A stretch of DNA of 64,000 nt, from assembly GCF_000428145.1 (NCBI RefSeq), contig NZ_ATZJ01000007.1, forward strand, positions 84,992-148,991, given 5' to 3'. Source of the stretch: Chitinilyticum litopenaei DSM 21440. Lineage in GTDB: Bacteria > Pseudomonadota > Gammaproteobacteria > Burkholderiales > Chitinibacteraceae. A program made the translations under genes and the position numbers. Under the pieces are notes generated by a model that saw nothing but the letters and a program-made list of their open reading frames with translations, had not been told where the DNA came from and made no database searches. How positions within the stretch are numbered: position 1 is the stretch's first letter; the number at the start of each line of letters is the position of its first letter. Positions 1-8,590 of the stretch are shown piece after piece.

Positions 1-666
1 CTCCGAGGCAAGCCGCAGGTGGCGATTGCCGTCTTCATGATTCCCGCCGACAGCCCGAACATCGTCGAATCCAAATCCTTCAAGCTGTATCTCAACAGCT
101 TCAACCAGACCAGGCTGGCCAACGCCAGCGCGCTGGCCGAGCTGCTGCGCGGCGATCTCTCCGCAGCGGTCGGCGCGCCGGTGATCGTGCAGATCCGCGA
201 GCCGGAAGCATTTGCCGGGCTGAAATTCGGCGAGCTGGCCGGCTACAACATCGACAATCTGGACATCGAGGTTGACCAGTACACGCCGCAGCCGCAGCTG
301 CTGCGCTGTGACCTCGACGAGGATCACCCGGATGCGGGGCCCGTTGAAGAAATCCTCACGTCCAATCTGCTGAAGTCGAACTGCCTCGTCACCGGCCAGC
401 CCGACTGGGCCAGCGTGCAGATTGCCTACACCGGCCAGCCGATCAACCGCGAAAGCCTGCTGCGCTACCTGATCTCGTTTCGCAACCACAATGAATTCCA
501 CGAGCAGTGCGTCGAGCGCATCTTCATGGACATCCTGCGCCAGTGCGAGCCGCTGAAGCTGGCTGTCTACGCGCGCTACACGCGCCGCGGCGGGCTGGAC
601 ATCAATCCGTGGCGCGCCAACCACAACGGCGCACTGCCCCCCAATCTGCGCGGCGCGCGCCAGTAA
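1..666 (+). CDS. queF: NADPH-dependent 7-cyano-7-deazaguanine reductase (5' end outside window)
   Basis: Reduces preQ0 to preQ1 in queuosine tRNA modification. The frame is open from base 1 (LRGKPQVAIAVF...), so the start lies upstream of the window and the GTG at 19 is internal. The visible 221 residues match the C-terminal part of the long E. coli-type QueF (about 280 aa). The ESKSFKLYLNSFNQT stretch and the SNCLVTGQPDW segment with the thioimide-forming Cys (codon 382-384) are present. The substrate-binding FHEQCVERIF and the terminal TRRGGLDINPWR are also present. The downstream Hpt/HD-GYP gene starts 92 bp later and is probably a separate unit. Family identity is very clear; only the N-terminus is missing. 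Confidence 0.97.
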   Translation, partial: LRGKPQVAIAVFMIPADSPNIVESKSFKLYLNSFNQTRLANASALAELLRGDLSAAVGAPVIVQIREPEAFAGLKFGELAGYNIDNLDIEVDQYTPQPQLLRCDLDEDHPDAGPVEEILTSNLLKSNCLVTGQPDWASVQIAYTGQPINRESLLRYLISFRNHNEFHEQCVERIFMDILRQCEPLKLAVYARYTRRGGLDINPWRANHNGALPPNLRGARQ

Positions 667-758
667 GCAGCGCCGAGCCACCGGGGTCTGCCTGGCCAGC
701 TGGCGCTATCGCCTGCCGGCTTCCATACTGCAAGCACTACGCGCAGACGGACCAGGCC

Positions 759-1886
759 ATGACAGACCTTTCCCTCACCGAACCGGTCATCCAGGACCCC
801 GAGAGCTTTCAGGACTTCCGCGAAGCGCTGGCCGACTACGCGCCGCGCATCGAGCAGCTGCTGGCCGAACTGCGCCAGCAACCCGCCAACACCGTCCTGA
901 TCGCCGACCTGTTCCGCTGCTTTCACAACATCAAGGGCGATGCCGGCCTTTGCCAGGTGCATTTTGTCATCCCGCTGGTCCACAGCGTCGAAACCCTGCT
1001 CACGCGCGTACGTGCCGGCGAATTGCGCTGCAGCGAGCTGCTGGGCGAAATTCTCCTGCTGACACTGGATCGCCTCGAGCAGGCGGTGGAAAACCTGGCC
1101 GCCAAGCGGCCACTGGCCCAGCTGCAGCTGCTCGAGCTGCAGCTGGGACTGGAAGCGCTGGGTGAAGAGAGCAGCGCTGCGCTGGATGTCGCGGCTGCGC
1201 GGCTGATCGAGGCGGTGACCGGCTTCAAGCCGGCAACGGTGCAGCTGCCGCAACGCCTGGGCTTGCAGGCCCAGCTGCCACCCGGCGCCGCACAGGAAGA
1301 TCTGCATTTCTTTCATTCGCTGGCCCTGCAACTGGAAAACCAGTCTCCGCTCTTTCAGGGACGCACGGCTCGCAACCTGAAACTCGCGCTCGACACCAAC
1401 CATGCGGCGGGAACACCGGTCGACCCGGTACAGCTTGAGGCCGCCGTGTATCTGCATGACGTGGGCATGATGCTGCTGCCGGCCGATTGCTGGCTGGACA
1501 ATGGCGTGCTCAATGCCGAGCAGCACGAGCACATGCACCTGCATCCAGGCTGGGCTGCCGGCTTGCTGGCGCGCATGCCGGGCTGGAGTCTGGCCGCCGA
1601 AATCTGCCTGCAGCATCACGAGCGCCCCGATGGCAGCGGCTACCCCAATGGCCTGCAGCTGGCGCAAATTCATCATGGCGCGCGTATCCTGGCACTGGTC
1701 GATGCCTTTGAGGCGGTGATGCTCAAGCACAGCCATCGCGGCCAGCAGCGCTCGGTCTTGCGGGCCATTTCCGAAATCAATGCCACCGAGCAGCAATTCG
1801 ATGCCTTCTGGGTCGAACCCTTCAACCGCATCATCCGCACGATGCTGGAAGCCAGCGCCTCGGCCCCCGGCAGTGCTCGCAGCTGA
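759..1886 (+). CDS. Hpt domain fused to HD-GYP phosphodiesterase-like domain
   Basis: Predicted cytoplasmic signalling protein of 375 aa. Residues ~20-110 form an Hpt-type helical bundle with FHNIKGDAG, the phospho-accepting His being H56. Residues ~180-365 form an HD-GYP domain with the metal-ligand pair H233-D234 (LHDVG), H286-H287 (HHERPDG) and G294-Y295-P296. HD-GYP proteins usually hydrolyse cyclic-di-GMP. The canonical HDIGK reads HDVGM here and the C-terminal part is diverged, so activity is not assured. An in-frame opening extends upstream, but the ATG at 759 is chosen because the Hpt domain begins just after it. The gene is 29 bp upstream of a histidine kinase and probably co-transcribed. 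There is no receiver domain in either protein. Confidence 0.88.
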   Translation: MTDLSLTEPVIQDPESFQDFREALADYAPRIEQLLAELRQQPANTVLIADLFRCFHNIKGDAGLCQVHFVIPLVHSVETLLTRVRAGELRCSELLGEILLLTLDRLEQAVENLAAKRPLAQLQLLELQLGLEALGEESSAALDVAAARLIEAVTGFKPATVQLPQRLGLQAQLPPGAAQEDLHFFHSLALQLENQSPLFQGRTARNLKLALDTNHAAGTPVDPVQLEAAVYLHDVGMMLLPADCWLDNGVLNAEQHEHMHLHPGWAAGLLARMPGWSLAAEICLQHHERPDGSGYPNGLQLAQIHHGARILALVDAFEAVMLKHSHRGQQRSVLRAISEINATEQQFDAFWVEPFNRIIRTMLEASASAPGSARS

Positions 1887-1915
1887 GCGCACGCGCCAGA
1901 GAGGAAGGTAGCGCA

Positions 1916-4378
1916 ATGAATTCCCCGGGCATCAGCGAGGAACTGTTCGACACGGTGGCCCTGATCGCCGAGCAGAGCCACGACAAGCGTGCCGAAGCCT
2001 TCGGCTTGTGTGAAACCACGCTGGCGCGCGCGCGCGAACTGCATGATGACCTGGCTTTCATCGTCGTGGCCCAGCACTACGCCGTGCTGATCGACCAGCA
2101 GGGTTATCCCGACGCCGCGATCAACATCCTCCATGAAGCCCTGCAGCTGGCACAAAGCCATCACCTCTTCGCCGACGAAGCCAAACTGCTCAACCTGATC
2201 GGGCGTTCGCTCTACACCCGGGCCGAATACCGCCAGGCCATGCAGGCCTGGGCACGCTGCCTGGAAAGCGCCAGCCTGGCGCATGACCGGATTACCTGGA
2301 TCTACGCCAAGATCGGCATCGGCCAGATTTACGACGCACTCAATGATTCCGAAACCGCCGTGCAGGTGCTGACCATTGCCGCCGAGCACGCGGAAAACCA
2401 GCGCAATCCGGATCTGATCCTGAATGCCCACCTCAATCTGGGCGTCAACCTGTACCGGCTGGGGCGCTACGCCGAAGCCGAAAAGGCCTATGCCATCGTG
2501 CTGAGCCTGAGCCGCGAACTGGGCCACAAGGACGACGAGGGCGAAACGCTGTTCCGCTTTGCCGAAATCGCCATTGCCCGCGAACAGTACGACGAGGCAC
2601 TGACCGGGCTTGCCGCCGCCGAACGGCTATGCCACGAATCCAGCCACTGGTGGGGGCTGGCAAACATCTGTCTTGCCAAGGGCAATGCGCTGGCCGCACA
2701 GGGCAAGCACGCCAGTGCCGTCAGCCGGGTACGTGAAGGACTGGAGCACGCGCGTCATGCCGGTGCGACCCACATCGAAGCGCGACTCTGGCATGCGCTC
2801 GCGGCCCATGCCGAGCAGCTGGGCGACCTGCAGCAGGCCTATGCAGCCTTCAAGCAGGCCAGCCAGCTTGACCAGCAGGTGCTGGCGGCCAGCTACAATC
2901 CGCAGCAGCAGCGCGAACTGGAAGACCTGGCGGGCCTGCGCACCAGCCCGAGCCGGCAGCTGCTGGAGCTGTCCACCGACAGCCAGCTGGAGCTGCACGA
3001 GCTTGACGAGGTGCTGGGCGAGCTGGCTGCCAGGGGCTGCGACATTGTCGATGTTCCGCAATGCTCGATCTGGCTGCGCGAGGAAAACAGCCAGCAGCTG
3101 CGCTGCATCTGCCGGCATGACCAGCGCCGGCAGCAGGACAGCCGCGGCGATGTACTGCTGCGGCAACAGTTTCCCGTGCTGTTCGGCTTGCTGGATCGCG
3201 GCGAGAGCATCATTGCCCACGTTGCCCGTTATCACCAGCACACCTGGCAGCTGTACGAACACTACCTGGGCGCACTGGGCATCGAGGCACTGCTGTGCCA
3301 GCCGCTGCAGCTGCACGGACAATGCACCGGGCTGATCATGTTCGAGCACCTGGACGGCCAGCACAACTGGTCAGCCGACGAGCTGCTGCATGCCAGCCAG
3401 CTGGCCACCATCGCCACCCGCGTGATCGCCAATCTCGACCGTCAGCGCTTTCTGGAGGACATCGCCAAGCTCAATGTGGCGCTGCGCGAAAGCAATGAGT
3501 TGCTGGAAGCGCGCGTGCGCGCCCGTACCGCCGAGCTGGAAAACGCCAATCATGATCTTGCCCAGGCCATGAATCATCTGGTGCAGGCCGAGAAGATCGC
3601 CGCGCTGGGCAATCTGGTGGCCGGGCTGGCGCACGAACTCAACACGCCGCTGGGCATCAATATGGTCTCGGCCACCACGCTGATCGACAAGGTCAACGAG
3701 CTTGCCCGGCTGATGGCCGAAGGCAGCCTGAAGAAAAGCTGGCTGGAAACCTTTGCCGGCGAAGCCAGCGAAGCGGCCCAGCTGATCGTGCGCAATGCCC
3801 GGCGCGCCAGCGACATGATGAACAACTTCAAGCAGGTGGCGGTCGATACCTCGTCCAACCAGCGTCGCACCTTTGATCTGCGCACCACACTGGATGAGGT
3901 GCTGTGGGCGCTGTCTCCCCAGTACAAGAACCGCCCGGTCGAGTTCGTGCTCGATGTACCGCAGGGTGTGCTGGTGGACAACTACCCGGGAGCCTTTGAA
4001 CAGATCATGACCAACCTGATCAGCAATTCGCTGATTCATGGTTTCGTCACGCAACAGACCGGGCGCATCACCATCAGCCTGCTCTCGCCGCCCGACGCCG
4101 ACGAGTGCGTACTGAGCTATCAGGACACGGGCAAGGGCATTCCCGAAGCGCTGCACAAGCGCGTGTTCGAGCCCTTCTTCACCACCCGCTTTGGCCAGGG
4201 TGGCAGCGGCCTGGGGCTCTATCTGGTTTATTCGCTGATCAGCGGGACGCTGGGCGGCGATGTGCGCCTGCAAACACCGCCCGGCGGCAGCGGCGTGCTC
4301 TTCGAACTGCGCTTTCCGCGTCAGGCCGCCCTGGACTTGCCGGCCGCAGGCAATCAGGCAGCAGATGCCGAGTCGTAA
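1916..4378 (+). CDS. Cytoplasmic TPR-GAF sensor histidine kinase
   Basis: 820-aa kinase. Residues 1-~320 are tetratricopeptide-like helical repeats (for example RLGRYAEAEKAYAIVL). Residues ~350-510 resemble a GAF sensor, followed by a coiled coil (~515-560). The HisKA H-box is GLAHELNTPLG with H573. The HATPase domain has the N-box NLISNSLIHG (N700), G1 DTGKGIP, F-box FEPFFTTR and G2 GGSGLGLYL. No transmembrane segment or signal peptide is seen, so it should sense an intracellular cue or partner protein through the TPRs. The likely phosphotransfer partner is the Hpt/HD-GYP protein just upstream, but a receiver protein would have to come from elsewhere. An AGAGAGGAAGG Shine-Dalgarno precedes the ATG. 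The 3' end overlaps the convergent cupin gene by 25 bp. Confidence 0.9.
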   Translation: MNSPGISEELFDTVALIAEQSHDKRAEAFGLCETTLARARELHDDLAFIVVAQHYAVLIDQQGYPDAAINILHEALQLAQSHHLFADEAKLLNLIGRSLYTRAEYRQAMQAWARCLESASLAHDRITWIYAKIGIGQIYDALNDSETAVQVLTIAAEHAENQRNPDLILNAHLNLGVNLYRLGRYAEAEKAYAIVLSLSRELGHKDDEGETLFRFAEIAIAREQYDEALTGLAAAERLCHESSHWWGLANICLAKGNALAAQGKHASAVSRVREGLEHARHAGATHIEARLWHALAAHAEQLGDLQQAYAAFKQASQLDQQVLAASYNPQQQRELEDLAGLRTSPSRQLLELSTDSQLELHELDEVLGELAARGCDIVDVPQCSIWLREENSQQLRCICRHDQRRQQDSRGDVLLRQQFPVLFGLLDRGESIIAHVARYHQHTWQLYEHYLGALGIEALLCQPLQLHGQCTGLIMFEHLDGQHNWSADELLHASQLATIATRVIANLDRQRFLEDIAKLNVALRESNELLEARVRARTAELENANHDLAQAMNHLVQAEKIAALGNLVAGLAHELNTPLGINMVSATTLIDKVNELARLMAEGSLKKSWLETFAGEASEAAQLIVRNARRASDMMNNFKQVAVDTSSNQRRTFDLRTTLDEVLWALSPQYKNRPVEFVLDVPQGVLVDNYPGAFEQIMTNLISNSLIHGFVTQQTGRITISLLSPPDADECVLSYQDTGKGIPEALHKRVFEPFFTTRFGQGGSGLGLYLVYSLISGTLGGDVRLQTPPGGSGVLFELRFPRQAALDLPAAGNQAADAES

Positions 4379-4719
4379 ACGACGAAGTACTTGCGTACGG
4401 CCTCGACCACCTCGAAACGCCCGGCAAAACCACCCGGAATGACCGCCGCCTCGCCAGGACCGACCGTGAGGCTCTGGCCGGCCTCGTCATGCAGCCGCAC
4501 CAGGCCGCTGATCACGCAGAAGAACTCATGCTTGTCGGGGGCAAAGCGGATGCGCCACTCGCCGGGCTCACAGGCCCAGATGCCGCAACTGAGCGCGTGA
4601 TCGGAACTCTGATAGTGCTCCCAGGTGATGCGCTGGGGCGAATGCGGGCTGAGCAGGCGGTCGGGGCGCGGCTCGTCATGGCTGGCGGCAACGGTGGCGC
4701 GAAAATCGATGATCTGCAT
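4354..4719 (-). CDS. Cupin domain protein (DUF861/cupin_3 type)
   Basis: 121-aa single-domain cupin of the DUF861 type, which includes ureidoglycine aminohydrolase-like and EutQ-like folds. The signature WACEPGEWRIRF, then the metal-ligand stretch DKHEFFCVISGLVRL, then PGEAAVIPGGFAGRFEV and RKYFVVY, are all present. Members are small beta-barrel proteins of mostly unknown substrate. The ATG at 4719 (MQIIDF) is chosen because it gives the normal family length; an open frame runs further upstream without homology and no strong ribosome site is visible. It converges with and overlaps the 3' end of the kinase gene, so the two are not an operon. Function remains unassigned. Confidence 0.85.
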   Translation of the reverse strand: MQIIDFRATVAASHDEPRPDRLLSPHSPQRITWEHYQSSDHALSCGIWACEPGEWRIRFAPDKHEFFCVISGLVRLHDEAGQSLTVGPGEAAVIPGGFAGRFEVVEAVRKYFVVYDSASAA

Positions 4720-5041
4720 GAGTATCTTGGGCAGAAATGCTGACTGGAGGCCAAGTATACCGTGCGCAGGGCTCCAGCCTGACAGGGCCCGGGAAAAAGC
4801 AGCCAGCAAAACAGCGACTGAGTTGCGCTTGCGCCAATGCTGCTGCCGCGCGGATCTGCCTCCCTGCTCGTCAGACAACGCTACTTTGAACATCAGGGGC
4901 ACTGCTGCGGGGAAAATACTGAGCAATGCCGCAGTTTGCGGCGCCCTTAGCCACGAATCTCGGCACCGCTGGATGTGGTGCGGGTCTTGCCGGGCGAACC
5001 TGCCAGGCCGTCGACACATTTTGGCCGCTGCTGAATGCCCG

Positions 5042-5047
5042 TATAAT
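5042..5047 (+). promoter_or_regulatory. Perfect -10 box TATAAT upstream of the HAD gene
   Basis: TATAATCGG sits 50 bp before the HAD gene start. No good -35 is found at 17 bp spacing (TTTTGG at 5019-5024 is poor; TCGACA at 5011-5016 is too far). The same TATAATCG string occurs before crcB and flgA. The surrounding gap 4720-5096 holds no gene; just after the -10 is a small palindrome ACACGGCCCCGTGT. Confidence 0.5.
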
Positions 5048-5096
5048 CGGGCGACACGGCCCCGTGTGCCGTGCCCCCTTTTCGAGCAGGCCCGCC

Positions 5097-5951
5097 ATGT
5101 CCCCATCCCCCGACCCAACCATCCACCCGGTTCAGCTGGATCACCGGCCCGACATCCGCCTGATTGCCTGCGACATGGACGGCACGCTGCTCGACGACGA
5201 GCACGCCATCCATGACGATTTCTGGCCGCTGATCGACGAGCTGCACCGCCGCGGCGTGCTGTTCTGCCCGGCCAGCGGGCGCCAGTATTACAGCCTGCTG
5301 GAGCGCTTTGCGCCGGTCGCCGACGAGCTGGTCTTCATCGCCGAAAATGGCAGCTATGTCGTCCAGCAGGGCGAGGAGCTCAGTTCGGACTGCCTGGCAC
5401 TCGACGACGCGCGCGCGCTGCTGCGCGAATACCGCGCGCTGCATGCGCAGCACGCCGACGTGAATGTCGTGCTCTGCGGCAAGCGCTCTGCCTATATCGA
5501 AGCGACCGATGCGGCCTTCCGTACCGAGGTGGACCGCTATTACCCGCGCCTGCAGGTGGTCGACGATCTGCTGGCGGTCAGCGATGACATTCTCAAGGTC
5601 GCCCTCTTCACCCCGCGCTCGTCGGAAGCGCTGATCCTGCCGGCCTTCGGCGCCTGGCGCGCCAGCCATCTGGTGGTGGTGTCCGGCCAGCACTGGCTGG
5701 ACATCATGGCGCCGGGCGTCAACAAGGGTTCCGGGATTCGCCATATCCAGCAGCTGCGCGGCATTACGCGCGAACAGACCATGGTGTTCGGCGATTTCCT
5801 CAACGACCTGGAAATGATGGACGAAGCCGCCTACTCCTTCGCGATGGCCAATGCCCATCCGCTGCTGAAGGAACGCGCGAATTATCTCGCGCCGGGCAAC
5901 ACCGACAATGGCGTGGTGCGCACCATCAAGGCCGTGCTGGGGCTGGACTGA
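5097..5951 (+). CDS. Cof-type HAD-superfamily sugar/nucleotide phosphatase
   Basis: 284-aa HAD class IIB hydrolase of the Cof/YbjI type, a phosphatase acting on small phosphometabolites. Motif I is CDMDGTLLDD with nucleophile D26 and acid/base D28. Motif II is CPASGRQ. The C-terminal motif is VNKGSGI...MVFGDFLNDLEMM, carrying the Mg-binding Asp residues and the ANAHP loop typical of this family. The cap domain lies between about residues 85 and 190. The start at ATG 5097 follows GAGCAGG, an acceptable ribosome site, and the perfect -10 box lies 50 bp upstream. It is convergent with dnaB; a palindromic repeat occupies the space between. The exact substrate cannot be told from sequence. Confidence 0.92.
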   Translation: MSPSPDPTIHPVQLDHRPDIRLIACDMDGTLLDDEHAIHDDFWPLIDELHRRGVLFCPASGRQYYSLLERFAPVADELVFIAENGSYVVQQGEELSSDCLALDDARALLREYRALHAQHADVNVVLCGKRSAYIEATDAAFRTEVDRYYPRLQVVDDLLAVSDDILKVALFTPRSSEALILPAFGAWRASHLVVVSGQHWLDIMAPGVNKGSGIRHIQQLRGITREQTMVFGDFLNDLEMMDEAAYSFAMANAHPLLKERANYLAPGNTDNGVVRTIKAVLGLD

Positions 5952-6000
5952 CCCCGCTTCCGTCTGGCCGGCGATCTGCGCAATCTGGAATACGCTCGAC

Positions 6001-6048
6001 CGTATGTAGCTGCAGCCATTTACCTTTCTTGGCTGCAACCCCATACCC
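6001..6048. repeat. GTAT/ATAC palindromic repeat, copy A (3' of dnaB)
   Basis: Imperfect inverted repeat: left arm GTATGTAGCTGCAGCCA, right arm TGGCTGCAACCCCATAC, pairing 14 of 17 positions around an 11-nt pyrimidine-rich loop. It ends 6 bp from the dnaB stop codon, between convergent genes. It is a member of the dispersed family described in findings. Confidence 0.75.
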
Positions 6049-6053
6049 ATCAA

Positions 6054-7475
6054 TCAGGATTCGAGATCGCTGTTCCAGTCGTCCGGACGGATCATGGCGT
6101 TGCCAAAGCGCGAATACATGCCCTGGAACACCAGCGGCACGCGACCAACCGGGCCGTTCCGGTGCTTGCCGACGATGCACTCGGCGAGGCCCTTGTGCGG
6201 GCTGTCCGGGTTGTAGTACTCGTCGCGGTACATGAACATGATCAAGTCGGCATCCTGCTCGATCGCGCCGGATTCGCGCAAGTCGGACATCATCGGACGC
6301 TTGTCGGTACGCTGCTCCACCGAACGGGAGAGCTGCGACAACGCGATGATGGGCACCTTCAGCTCCTTGGCCAGGCCCTTGAGCGAGCGCGAAATTTCGC
6401 CCAGCTCGGTTGCGCGGTTCTGGTCGCGCGCGCCGGCGCGCCCCGCCATCAGCTGCAGGTAATCGATCACCACCAGGCCCAGCTTGCCATTGTGCTGGCG
6501 CGCCAGGCGCCGGCAGCGCGTGCGGATATCGAGTGCCGTCAGCGCACCGGTTTCCTCGATGAAGATCGGCGCCTCCGAGAGCTTGCCCACGGCGTGTGTG
6601 AGCTTGAGCCAGTCCTCGTCATCGAAACGGCCGGTTTTCAGCTTGTGCATGTCGATGCGCCCCACCGAGCCGACCATCCGCATGCCCAGCTGCGTGGCGC
6701 CCATTTCCATCGAGAAGATGGCCACCGGCAGCTTGAGCTCGCAGCCCACATGCTCGGCGATGTTCACCGAAAATGCCGTCTTGCCCATCGAGGGGCGGCC
6801 GGCGACGATGATCAGGTCGCCGGGCTGCAGGCCCGAGGTCATTTTATCGAGGTCAATGAAGCCGGTGGCGGTGCCCGTGACTTCCGAGGGGTTTTCCTGC
6901 TGATAGAGGTGATCGATGCGCTCGACGATTTCCTTCAGGATTGGCGGCATGGCGAAAAAACCCTGCTGGCCCTTGCCCGACTGCTCGGCGATCTGGAAGA
7001 CCTTGGATTCGGCCTCGTCAAGCAGCTCCTTGGCCTCGCGCCCGCCGGGACTGTAGGCGGCATCGGCGATTTCGGTGGCGACGCTGGCGAGCTGGCGCAT
7101 GACCGACTTTTCGCGGACGATTTCCGCATAGCGCCGGATATTGGCCGCCGATGGCGTGTTCTGCACCAGGCTGCCGAGGTAGGCCAGCCCGCCCACATAG
7201 ACGAGGTCGTTGTTGGAATCGAGCGCCTCGGAGACGGTGATCACGTCGGCCGGGCGGTTCAGCTCGATCAGCTTGGCAATGACTTCAAAAATGCGCCGGT
7301 GGTCATCGCGGTAGAAGTCGGCAGCAAACAGGATGTCGGCAATGCGGTCGAATGCGCCGTTTTCCAGCAGCAAGCCGCCCAGCACCGATTGCTCGGCTTC
7401 CACCGAATGCGGAGGGAGACGGAGGTTTTCCAGTTGCGCGCTGTCATACGCGGCAGTAGCATCTTGCAGATTCAT
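6054..7475 (-). CDS. dnaB: Replicative DNA helicase DnaB
   Basis: 473-aa hexameric 5'-3' replicative helicase. The N-terminal DnaB_N domain covers residues ~20-125 (PPHSVEAEQSVLGGLL). The RecA-like motor has Walker A GRPSMGKTAF with K232, Walker B VVIDYLQLM, and downstream motifs EISRSLKGLAKEL and LSDLRESGAIEQDAD. Length is normal (E. coli 471). No intein or insertion is present. The start ATG at 7475 faces ratA, which begins 51 bp away on the other strand, so this short space must hold divergent promoters. A palindromic repeat lies just beyond the stop. Confidence 0.98.
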   Translation of the reverse strand: MNLQDATAAYDSAQLENLRLPPHSVEAEQSVLGGLLLENGAFDRIADILFAADFYRDDHRRIFEVIAKLIELNRPADVITVSEALDSNNDLVYVGGLAYLGSLVQNTPSAANIRRYAEIVREKSVMRQLASVATEIADAAYSPGGREAKELLDEAESKVFQIAEQSGKGQQGFFAMPPILKEIVERIDHLYQQENPSEVTGTATGFIDLDKMTSGLQPGDLIIVAGRPSMGKTAFSVNIAEHVGCELKLPVAIFSMEMGATQLGMRMVGSVGRIDMHKLKTGRFDDEDWLKLTHAVGKLSEAPIFIEETGALTALDIRTRCRRLARQHNGKLGLVVIDYLQLMAGRAGARDQNRATELGEISRSLKGLAKELKVPIIALSQLSRSVEQRTDKRPMMSDLRESGAIEQDADLIMFMYRDEYYNPDSPHKGLAECIVGKHRNGPVGRVPLVFQGMYSRFGNAMIRPDDWNSDLES

Positions 7476-7526
7476 GGACTCGGGCCAGCTGACAAACTCA
7501 AGCCGGCCATTCTACTTTCTGCCCGC

Positions 7527-7955
7527 ATGCAGTGCATCCGCAAATCCGTACTTGTTCCCCATTCAGCCGACCAGATGTATGAACTGGTCGTGCGCTGTGA
7601 AGATTACCCGCGCTTTTTGCCCTGGTGCGGCGGCGTGGAAATTCATGAGCAGAGCGCGACGGTGCTCGATGTGACCGTGCGCATCGAGTTCATGAAGATC
7701 AGCAGTCATTTCCGCACCCGCGATACGCTTGAGCCCAACCGCATCCTGATGGAATTCGTGGACGGGCCGTTTCGCCACTTGCGCGGCGAGTGGCTGTTCA
7801 CGCCGCTGATGAGCGATGCGTGCAAGATCGAATTCGAGCTGGACTACGAGTTTTCCAGCAAGACGCTGGAGGCCGTCATCGGCCCGGTGTTCAGCAAAAT
7901 CACCTCCACCTTTGTCGATGCCTTCATCCGCCAGGCCGACAAGCTTTATGGTTGA
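7527..7955 (+). CDS. ratA: RatA/COQ10-like START-domain protein
   Basis: 142-aa member of the RatA/COQ10 family of START-like lipid-binding folds. It opens with IRKSVLVPHSADQMYELV and has the typical RCEDYPRFLPWC, the WLFTPL strand and the C-terminal VDAFIRQADKLYG helix. E. coli RatA was described as an inhibitor of 70S ribosome association, while eukaryotic and other bacterial homologues bind ubiquinone. Which role applies here is not decidable. It is followed directly by rnfH, the conserved ratA-rnfH pair. It is divergent from dnaB with only 51 bp between. Confidence 0.93.
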   Translation: MQCIRKSVLVPHSADQMYELVVRCEDYPRFLPWCGGVEIHEQSATVLDVTVRIEFMKISSHFRTRDTLEPNRILMEFVDGPFRHLRGEWLFTPLMSDACKIEFELDYEFSSKTLEAVIGPVFSKITSTFVDAFIRQADKLYG

Positions 7956-7959
7956 AACC

Positions 7960-8268
7960 ATGCCGCAGATCACCGTTGAAGTGGTTTACGCCACCCGCGA
8001 AAAACAGAAACTGGTCAACATCAGGGTCGAGGAAGGCTGTAGCGCCGCGCAGGCCATCGAACGCTCGGGGCTCTTGGCCGAATTCCCGGAAATCAATCTT
8101 GCCGCCAGCAAGATCGGGATTTTCGCCAAGATGGTGAAGCCGGAAACGGTGCTGCGCGACAAGGATCGCGTGGAAATCTACCGCCCGCTGATTGCCGACC
8201 CGAAGGAGGTGCGCCGCCAGCGCGTGGCCGACGGCAAGGTCATGAAAAAGGGTGGTGGCGAGGCCTGA
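7960..8268 (+). CDS. rnfH: RnfH family ubiquitin-like protein (UPF0125)
   Basis: 102-aa small beta-grasp protein of the RnfH/UPF0125 family, found next to ratA in many proteobacteria. Diagnostic stretches are ITVEVVYATREKQ, KIGIFAKMVKPE and the near-invariant DRVEIYRPLIADPKEVRRQR. The start MPQITVEV at 7960 matches family N-termini; an in-frame ATG at 7948 overlapping the ratA stop is an alternative, and neither has a clear Shine-Dalgarno. Its molecular role is unknown despite the name, which comes from linkage to rnf genes in some species; none are present here. Confidence 0.92.
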   Translation: MPQITVEVVYATREKQKLVNIRVEEGCSAAQAIERSGLLAEFPEINLAASKIGIFAKMVKPETVLRDKDRVEIYRPLIADPKEVRRQRVADGKVMKKGGGEA

Positions 8269-8275
8269 AGCAGCC

Positions 8276-8431
8276 TTAAGGTTCGTTTTTGCGCCCGCCG
8301 GTCAGCAGCACGCCGGGCGCTGCACTCTCCGGCTTGGCGGCCTGACGCTGTTCGCGCTCGCGCAGGATGAACCAGGCCAGGATGGCCAGCCCCAAGAGGG
8401 CAGCCACAAGCAGCAGCAAGATCTTGATCAT
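8276..8431 (-). CDS. Small single-pass membrane protein
   Basis: 51-aa protein starting MIKILLLLVAALLG, with one transmembrane helix (residues ~3-22) followed by a basic/charged cytoplasmic stretch (REREQRQ) and a Gly/Pro-rich tail. The ATG at 8431 is preceded by TGGAAAA at good spacing, which is why it is preferred over a longer frame from 8509 with an unconvincing N-terminus. It is convergent with rnfH, 7 bp apart. I do not recognise a family. Confidence 0.6.
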   Translation of the reverse strand: MIKILLLLVAALLGLAILAWFILREREQRQAAKPESAAPGVLLTGGRKNEP

Positions 8432-8590
8432 TGTTTTTCCAGGGTTTTCGTTGTCTCGCCGCGCAGTCATGGCTGGCGGCTGGTTTGCGCACAAAAGCAG
8501 CAGGCACATTAGACCGTCAAAAGCGCTTTGCCAAGTTTTTCCAGCGTGGCATCATCCGCCGCCTGCCACCATTCGTCGGATTTCCCTGAA

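Noticed and set aside
576..1916. Long antisense open frames across the signalling genes and many other genes
   Set aside because: These arise from GC-rich codon bias; they lack recognisable domains and lie opposite genes with clear family motifs.
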